Assembly (NCBI GenBank): GCA_030062745.1
Contig: CP099839.1
Location: 20,965,324 to 21,029,323, forward strand
Length of the DNA: 64,000 nucleotides
Source of the DNA: Capitulum mitella
Lineage: Eukaryota > Arthropoda > Thecostraca > Pollicipedomorpha > Pollicipedidae
Reading direction: 5' to 3'
Part shown: piece by piece, positions 61,090-64,000 of the stretch
Layout of the letters: every line of letters starts with the position of its first letter
Position numbering within the stretch: the first letter of the stretch is position 1
The notes under the pieces: generated by a model
What the model saw: only the letters and a program-made list of their open reading frames with translations
What the model was told of the DNA's origin: nothing
Databases searched by the model: none
Made by a program: the position numbers and the translations under genes

Positions 61090-63655
61090 CTATGAAGCTG
61101 GCATAACACTTTATGAAATAAATCGACTGAAATGAGACTTGGCATAATGACATAACATGGCAGATAGAACAATTCTGCAATATCGAATTTTTCCGGAAAT
61201 TTCTAGGTCAATGGCTTCATGTCAGCTGAACACCTGACCTCTTTTACATTTCTTATTGAGATTGTGGGACTGATTCTATGGTTTTGAAGCTTGTAGATAC
61301 GTCATGATGCTTCTCACATCATGCGCACACGTAACTGTACCCCTCGATACGTGACCTGGGGTCAGGCCACGTTTTATATCCAGTTTTCGCAGCCGCATCC
61401 GAGCACAGGTCTTTGTTTTACAGTCTTGGAATGTTTACTGGTAGCCATATGTGCTTCGAAAGCACAACATATGGTAAGAACTTATTTTCCAATGACGACC
61501 CAATGACATTTGACCCAGGCTGACCTGATTTGGTCTTTGAAATGTTCTGCGTGTTTTCAATGCAAACGCACCTTGTATGGCCACAAAGGATAAGAACTTT
61601 GCCCATGCATTCCACCTATACAGTTTGTACTGCCCCAATACTTTTATTTTTGATCGCCAAAATGGAAACCTTTGACTACAAACTACAATAACTTTCCGTC
61701 ATATGTTAGGTTTTTACATTGTTGCTGAATGCGCCACCCGGTGTCTGTGTGATTTTCGTGAAGAAAATGCCTCAGGGCCTGGGTTTTGTGATGTAGAACG
61801 GGAATTGCATGAACCGATGTAGGATTTTGTGCTTTGCCGTGTCTGATCATTGGAAATGCAGCAGACGATATGACAGTTATCAGAAACTCCCGACTTATAT
61901 GCGTCAAGAGTTTGACCTAGATTGACCTTGTTTGACCTTGACATTATAGCCGCAAGCTTTGCGTGTATCCTAGACACATTTTAGGCATTATCTAGCCGAA
62001 ACGCATTTTTTGCGCAATAAGGGAATGAGGAAAACGCGACCACTGCCCTTAAAACAGACGAAATTTTTCTTTCATTTTCAGTCAATGTGAAATAGACACA
62101 TTTGACCTCCAATGCTCTTTTACTGCTCCAAAAAGATAAATCATGCCCTGTTGTTACGTCTAACCTGTTTGGAGACATTTGAACGACTTGATTACACCAC
62201 AGTTTTCCGCCCCAAAATGCCAGCAAGTAAAATGACCTATGATGACTTCCGGCGACCTCAACATGAACCCGATCGGACTATATTTGGGTGTTTCCTTCTA
62301 GTTTCTACAAAGGCTTTCCAACGTTGTTTTTTCTTTTCTGTAGGACTTAAAATTCCCGAGAATTTGGGGGTCTCCACGACCCCCTTCGCCCGGACCAGTA
62401 AAGGCAGACCAGGACGCCGTCCCAACGTGGGTTAAAGATAACCGTCCATCGTGATTTCTCAAAAATGCCCAAGGCTAAAACTTGGAAACCGTATGTCGGA
62501 TCGAGCTTAAAATTGCATTGATTGCGCCTGAGTACCAGACAACCCCATGGAGAGAGTTGTATCAAAACCTGAGAGACGAGACTAATTATTTATTTCAGCG
62601 GTCGATCTGTCGTGGAATGCCTGAGTCATGCCAGGCCACCGAGTTATGACGTCATTCCTGAGATCTTGCAAACTGTGTTTCTATATTTGAGCTGCGTTTT
62701 GGTTTCTTTTTCAGAAGTTTGACGAGTTATGGAGTTGTTTTTTAATGCAGGACTGTTGCGTATGTTTGATAATATCACAACATATCGGGCCTTGAAACAT
62801 CAGTGATCTTTCCAAGGCCAGGTAAAGTTACTGACCACATGCGCCCTCAGAACGACTTTGAACTGGTCTCGGGGTAATGTGTGAGACTGGTTTCAGTATT
62901 GGAGATTTTTTTCCATTCGCTGTATCTATATGTATGTATTAGATATTTTACCCATTTCGGTAACCAGACCTCTAGTTTGTGGCATCAAAGCATAGATTTT
63001 GGCACCAGCATAAGACATGATTATGATATTTGATCTCACGTTAACCTGACCTTGACGCAAAGAAACAAAAGCAATCGCTGACTATAAGGAGCAATCGGCT
63101 ATAAAATCAAGTCGCTAAAAAAGCATAATTTGAAAGCTTTTGCTGCAAAACTTTAAGGATGTTGGCAGAGGCGCCAAACAGCGTGATATTCTTTTTCGCT
63201 GTGTTCTGCGGGGCCGTAAGGTGACCTGAAGGGGTCAGATCAGGCATCATTAAAATCAGACAAGAACGAGCTACTCGTTCGTTCTTGTGTCATTTCTCTG
63301 TGTCATTTAGGGGCCAAGTGGGCAGAGGTGGAGGGGAGAGGACGACCATCGACCCCACGTGAGGCGTGTAGATGGAAATCCTTACATTCGGCCACGGCTA
63401 ACCGTCAGTATGCATTCGTGTAACGGCCGAATGACCCAGCGACGACTTGGGAAAATTTAGAATTATTCGTTTACATGTCAAGACTTATGTAGTGTACGCC
63501 TCTTTCAGCGTCGGCTGTCAACGAGAGCTGCTCCATCACAGCCCAGTGTCGGCCCGATTTGACGCACGCCGAATGCGTGCGCGGCATCTGCGTGTGCGGC
63601 GCCGAATACTACATCCACACCTACACCGACGGCACCTCCTCGTGTCTGCTGCGCA
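26881..63655 (+). CDS. secreted EB-module (cysteine-rich) protein, 5' part, 3 exons, continues beyond window
   Basis: Exons 26881-26971, 56763-56903 and 63509-63655 join with phase 1 at every junction. Exon 1 codes a signal peptide and a short linker. Each later exon codes one six-cysteine module with spacing C-x5-C-x7/8-C-x4/6-C-x-C-x11/15-C, which matches the EB module found in nematode and arthropod extracellular proteins. Both internal exons are multiples of three (141 and 147 nt), the classic one-module-one-exon phase 1-1 design. The last donor, CGCA|GTGAGT, is intact and no stop is reached, so more exons must follow outside the window. The product is secreted or the ectodomain of a membrane protein. 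The partner and role are unknown. Intron 1 is about 29.8 kb and full of transposons, and an undetected extra exon inside it is possible. Confidence 0.75.
27899..28353. repeat. repeat family G, copy 1
   Basis: Diverged match to 62620-63250: GGTTATGACGTC against AGTTATGACGTC, GAGCTACGTTTTG against GAGCTGCGTTTTGG, and TTTGAACCGGTCTTAGAGTAAT against TTTGAACTGGTCTCGGGGTAAT. It ends near GAGGGTTAAC, a TTAA-type end. Confidence 0.6.
28533..29165. other. possible start of another TTAA-type element, boundaries unknown
   Basis: TTAACCCTCGCCCG at 28535 resembles the ends of families E and I. The following sequence has AGGTCGGGTCAAAGGTCAG near 28725. No second end was found. Confidence 0.3.
29634..30350 (+). 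pseudogene. hAT transposase remnant, C-terminal dimerisation region
   Basis: One reading frame runs across with two in-frame stops (29823-29825 and near 29919). Its end reads RPLLTIPAATCTAKRSFSTL, then RRLRSYLRSTMTQLRRNS. This is the hAT C-terminal dimerisation motif (an LLTIP stretch, then SFS, LRSTM and a conserved arginine). Only a few hundred residues of C-terminal sequence remain, with no zinc finger or catalytic core visible. It is a dead transposon copy in intron 1 of the EB gene. Domestication is unlikely because of the stops. Confidence 0.75.
30521..30745. repeat. 37-bp minisatellite after the hAT remnant
   Basis: Six units starting GATCCAGACCTCGGCAC with spacing 37, 37, 37, 36 and 41 bp. 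The plus frame of the hAT remnant stays open through it. Confidence 0.85.
31737..31895. mobile_element. short hAT-like element, family C copy 3
   Basis: It starts CACCGGCGCGGCCAAAG and ends CTGCGTCCCTG. The flanking 8-mers GTGCCCTG and GTGCCATG differ at one base, which fits an 8-bp hAT target duplication. The body matches copies 1 and 2. Confidence 0.75.
32452..32885 (+). repeat. repeat family F, copy 2
   Basis: Counterpart of 23163-23570. GAAGATATAACAG lies near 32700 and could be a TATA-like word, but this is not established. Confidence 0.55.
32886..34540. other. EB gene intron 1, no recognised feature
   Basis: AT-rich sequence. A diverged local repeat of TCTGTGCACATCTCACTGC and TCTTTGCACATTGCACTC, each followed by ATACAAAG, lies at 33030-33200. 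No exon was recognised. Confidence 0.4.
34541..34810. repeat. 134-bp tandem duplication
   Basis: Units at 34541-34674 and 34675-34810 share CCTGCAGGTCCGTGCATTGG, GACGATTTTACTAACCCCAA and TTTTTGCAGGCCAGAACTCT, with few differences. It looks recent. Confidence 0.9.
35094..35164 (+). tRNA. tRNA-Gly(GCC)-like pseudogene or SINE head
   Basis: A 71-nt segment fits a tRNA-Gly layout. It has a D-loop TCTCGTGGTATGATGC, an anticodon loop TTGCCGC with anticodon GCC, and a T-arm CTGGTTCAAATCCAG with an intact B box. Only about 4 of 7 acceptor pairs form and one anticodon-stem pair is lost, so it is probably not a working tRNA. It may be the head of a tRNA-derived SINE whose tail was not delimited. Confidence 0.45.
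35941..36000. repeat. (TA)30 microsatellite
   Basis: Sixty bases of perfect TA. Confidence 0.98.
36360..36730. other. CpG-rich patch inside EB gene intron 1
   Basis: A sharp CpG block (GGCCGGCCG, GGCGCGGCGCCGCGG) with frames open on both strands and no recognised domain. It may be an alternative promoter. Confidence 0.35.
36788..37065 (+). mobile_element. repeat family I, copy 2 (TTAA end)
   Basis: It begins TTAACCCTCGCCAGAATT and matches copy 1 at 6905-7195. The element probably extends further right, towards 38390, through DNA rich in AGGTCA words, but its right end is not certain. Confidence 0.6.
37066..38390. other. AGGTCA-rich sequence, probably the rest of a family I element
   Basis: Repeated GTCAGTGACCT, GGCCAGGTCA and CTGACCT words, and an internal inverted pair (TTCGAAATCAGCACTCCAAA near 37799 and its partner near 37916). 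It ends near GCGCCCTCTCGCCTGAGACG. No gene was seen. Confidence 0.35.
39040..39440. other. GC-rich patch inside EB gene intron 1
   Basis: A moderately CpG-rich block with overlapping frames on both strands. No domain was recognised. Confidence 0.3.
39541..39596. repeat. (TA)n / (TTTA)n microsatellite
   Basis: TA runs around a (TTTA)n core, ending in GTGTGTG. Confidence 0.95.
40681..40722. repeat. (AT)n microsatellite
   Basis: About 42 bp of AT just upstream of the fold-back element. Confidence 0.95.
40751..40877. mobile_element. fold-back element with (TA)n loop
   Basis: Arms 40751-40789 and 40839-40877 are inverted copies matching at 36 of 39 positions. The 49-bp loop is almost all TA. 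The outer end of the right arm is a perfect palindrome, AGACAGCTGTCT. It is a MITE-like hairpin. Confidence 0.8.
41264..43691 (+). mobile_element. TTAA element, family A copy 2, split by a B element
   Basis: TTAA flanks at 41260-41263 and 43692-43695. The left end is CCCTATTCCCGG; the right end AGAATAGGG has lost part of the repeat. Without the nested B element and one TTAA it is about 1206 bp, almost the same as copy 1 (1201 bp). Similarity to copy 1 is high over its whole length. Confidence 0.88.
42403..43620 (+). mobile_element. TTAA element, family B copy 2, nested inside A copy 2
   Basis: 1218 bp between TTAA at 42399-42402 and TTAA at 43621-43624. Left end CCCGCGCACGACCGTCGG, right end CCAGTCGGGGACGGG. 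Flanking A sequence (GAAGCTGCG on the left, AAAGCCTGGAATTGG on the right) is contiguous in A copy 1 across one TTAA, which proves insertion with a TTAA duplication. Confidence 0.92.
43696..44487. other. EB gene intron 1, no recognised feature
   Basis: A minus-strand frame at 43945-44214 reads as a charged peptide, but it is short and has no known match. Confidence 0.35.
44488..45370 (+). mobile_element. repeat family E, copy 1
   Basis: Diverged match to 46095-46790: CGCCGGGTCCGG against CGCCGGACCGG, CAAGATCTCG, a GTGTCTG block, GTTTGGTGG-AAGC and CCAACAATAAGAGG against CCAAGAATAAGAGG. It includes AGGTCAACTTAGGTCA. The ends are uncertain. Confidence 0.6.
46095..47471 (+). mobile_element. TTAA element, family E copy 2
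   Basis: Left end TTAA then CCCTCGCCGGACCGG. A possible right end is GGCGAAGA next to TTAA at 47472. The body matches copy 1, and the reversed copy at 61880-62435 in part. No transposase. Confidence 0.6.
47880..48430. other. GC-rich patch with unassigned open frames
   Basis: Open frames on both strands. One minus-strand frame contains GGGGKTGSGKIF, which resembles a P-loop but lacks the following Ser/Thr and stops soon after. No family is assigned. Confidence 0.3.
49111..49443 (+). CDS. doubtful: candidate small secreted cysteine-rich peptide
   Basis: From the ATG at 49132 the frame codes MARREQYITLLVALSFSYLA, which scores by eye as a signal peptide. A segment with cysteines in the order C-x3-C-x8-C-x12-C-x-C-C follows, including SCVSYC and WCSCC. 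The CxxxC and CxC pieces recall CSαβ defensin-type peptides, but the first cysteine of that motif is missing and the frame runs on to 49443 past a G-run. Other frames on both strands are also open here, so chance is a real alternative. It lies inside intron 1 of the EB gene. Confidence 0.2.
51211..53233. mobile_element. 2-kb element D with hAT-like ends and minisatellite interior
   Basis: Left end GGCGCGGATCCAAGG followed by GGGAGGGC; right end GCCCTCCC, then CATCCTGGATCCGCCCCTG. These are inverted and resemble the CAGGGGCGGATCC ends of hAT-type MITEs. The flanks TCCAGAGATA and TCCAGATA may be an 8-bp target duplication with a 2-bp change. No transposase. Confidence 0.6.
51260..52880. repeat. 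degenerate minisatellite with GGCCCCTGAGAC motif
   Basis: Dozens of diverged words of the type GGGCCCCTGAGACGGCCAGA at irregular spacing of roughly 25-40 bp fill most of element D. Frames on the minus strand read repeated VSGAL- or VSGPF-like peptides because of this. Confidence 0.75.
53234..54720. other. EB gene intron 1, no recognised gene
   Basis: Contains a poly-G tract near 53738 and overlapping frames at 54099-54640 on both strands without a recognised domain. Confidence 0.35.
54745..55320 (+). pseudogene. decayed LINE 3' end (reverse transcriptase C-terminus)
   Basis: Broken over several frames but readable in order: VWGGALLTQLKRIQNARNFA, AARTVYGAK, then HLPRVRLSSAQMVFPYRSAT, SWNR, then VFKLALRQRMLRLF. 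This order (WGG, LKRIQN, PR-R, RSA--WN, FK--L) is typical of the C-terminus of non-LTR retrotransposons of the CR1/L2/RTE kind. The end is GATGAATAAATGAAGATAAC, a plausible short repeat tail. Frameshifts and stops show it is dead. Confidence 0.65.
56490..56680. repeat. GACTCGG-rich low-complexity tract before EB exon 2
   Basis: Scattered GGACTCGGACTC-type words, irregular, ending about 80 bp before the exon 2 acceptor. Confidence 0.6.
56763..56903 (+). CDS. EB-module gene exon 2: first EB module
   Basis: The acceptor is TTGGTGTTGCAG|GT and the donor CTCAAAG|GTAACG. The phase 1-1 exon codes GMVQKINSSCSSQDDCQQ, then four more cysteines in VCNITLGTCQC and ITCLK. The spacing is C-x5-C-x7-C-x6-C-x-C-x11-C. 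Two N-glycosylation sequons (NSS, NIT) fit an extracellular product. The frame stops about 9 codons after the donor. Confidence 0.8.
57568..57915. repeat. repeat family G, copy 2
   Basis: Matches copy 3 (AACAAAGCATAG against ATCAAAGCATAG, ATGATATCTGATCTC against ATGATATTTGATCTC, and an AGAAACAAAA block). It ends GTCCGGCGAAGGTTAATA, a TTAA-type end. Confidence 0.55.
58672..59841 (-). mobile_element. TTAA element, family A copy 3 (reversed)
   Basis: About 1170 bp in reverse orientation to copies 1 and 2. One end is CCCTATTCCCGGCAG beside TTGA, the other CCGGGAATACGG beside CTAA, both mutated TTAA sites. The body follows the A consensus throughout, with more divergence than copies 1 and 2. Confidence 0.85.
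59842..61041. other. EB gene intron 2, no recognised feature
   Basis: No exon or repeat was recognised. A short TGGACCAAGGTGGACCAGG stretch lies near 60235. Confidence 0.35.
61042..61088. repeat. (TA)n microsatellite
   Basis: About 47 bp of perfect TA. Confidence 0.97.
61880..62435 (-). mobile_element. repeat family E, copy 3 (reversed)
   Basis: Read on the minus strand it matches copy 1: GGTCCGGGCGAAGGGGGTCG near 62370-62400, then GCGTTTCGGCTAGATAATGCC, then AAGGTCAAACAAGGTCAATC near 61920. A TTAA lies near 62433. The far end is not defined. Confidence 0.5.
62620..63250. repeat. repeat family G, copy 3
   Basis: Counterpart of 27899-28353 and 57568-57915 (see their shared blocks). It ends about 260 bp before EB exon 3. 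Confidence 0.55.
63509..63655 (+). CDS. EB-module gene exon 3: second EB module
   Basis: The acceptor is CGCCTCTTTCAG|CG, with a good pyrimidine tract, and the donor is CGCA|GTGAGT. The phase 1-1 exon codes NESCSITAQCRPDLTHAEC, then VRGICVC and TDGTSSCLLR. The spacing is C-x5-C-x8-C-x4-C-x-C-x15-C. Codons are strongly GC-ending, unlike the AT-rich flanks, which supports real coding. A different, longer open frame overlaps the exon but carries no cysteine pattern. Confidence 0.82.
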
Positions 63656-64000
63656 GTGAGTAGTCAGCCACCCTTTCGTACCTTCCAGCACTCGCTCAGC
63701 TTGTGTGTGAACCTCCTCTTCCCTCCAGGAAGGTGCTGCTTATGTTGCTCGGGCACTGGGATCGATCGTGGCCGGCTGGGCAGTCACGTTGCGGCTGTGC
63801 CGAGGAACCGCCCCCGCACGTACACCTCGTAATTTCGGTGTTGATTTATCTTTAATTGGTCTGTAACATAACCAATGAGTACGTTGTTCGATTAAAAACA
63901 TGTTATTTTCGTTCTCGACAGTAAGGCGGTTTGATCTCGAACTGTTTCCAAAACTGACCTGATAGAGCATGAAACAAAAGTCAGTGTGTAGCATGGTCTT
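63656..64000. other. start of EB gene intron 3
   Basis: Follows the GTGAGT donor. No further exon is visible before the window ends. Confidence 0.5.

Noticed and set aside
63447-63659. 70-codon frame overlapping EB exon 3
   Set aside because: A different frame carries the six-cysteine module and correct splice phases.
1-64000. CRISPR arrays, operons, ribosome binding sites, prokaryotic origins
   Set aside because: None seen. Gene structure and repeats are those of an animal genome.

Overview
This looks like animal nuclear DNA, most likely from an arthropod and perhaps a crustacean. The evidence is a few short spliced exons in about 60 kb of non-coding sequence, long (TA)n microsatellites, many short DNA transposons, CpG-rich patches that are not CpG-depleted, and two secreted-protein genes of types common in arthropods (a Reeler-domain defence-like protein and an EB-module protein). 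The species cannot be named from the sequence. There are no operons, CRISPR arrays or rRNA genes.

Gene 1 is on the minus strand with coding exons at 12619-12427, 8867-8654 and 5480-5279. Splice phases match at both junctions and the joined frame of 609 nt ends in a stop, giving a 202-residue secreted Reeler-domain protein. Gene 2 is on the plus strand. A signal-peptide exon (26881-26971) is followed by two exons, each coding one six-cysteine EB-like module (56763-56903 and 63509-63655). All its junctions are phase 1, its first intron is about 29.8 kb, and it continues past the window. The two genes point away from each other, with about 14 kb between their CpG-rich 5' ends.

Most of the rest is repeats. 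Several families of roughly 1.2-1.4 kb non-autonomous elements begin with CCC next to TTAA, as piggyBac-type elements do. Family A has four copies, family B three, and families E, G and I are more diverged. At 41.3-43.7 kb a B element sits inside an A element with a duplicated TTAA, and the matching empty site is seen in the A copy at 16.9 kb. Other elements are a short hAT-like element (three copies), a 2 kb element filled with a degenerate minisatellite (51.2-53.2 kb), a fold-back element with a (TA)n loop (40.75 kb), a dead hAT transposase C-terminus (30.2 kb), a decayed LINE 3' end (54.7-55.3 kb) and a tRNA-Gly-like sequence (35.1 kb).

The most unusual item is a minisatellite (5468-5865) in intron 2 of the Reeler gene. 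Its units copy the exon 3 splice-acceptor junction, making a row of possible decoy acceptors. Long open frames elsewhere, mostly in GC-rich patches, could not be tied to any family and are left out or flagged as doubtful.
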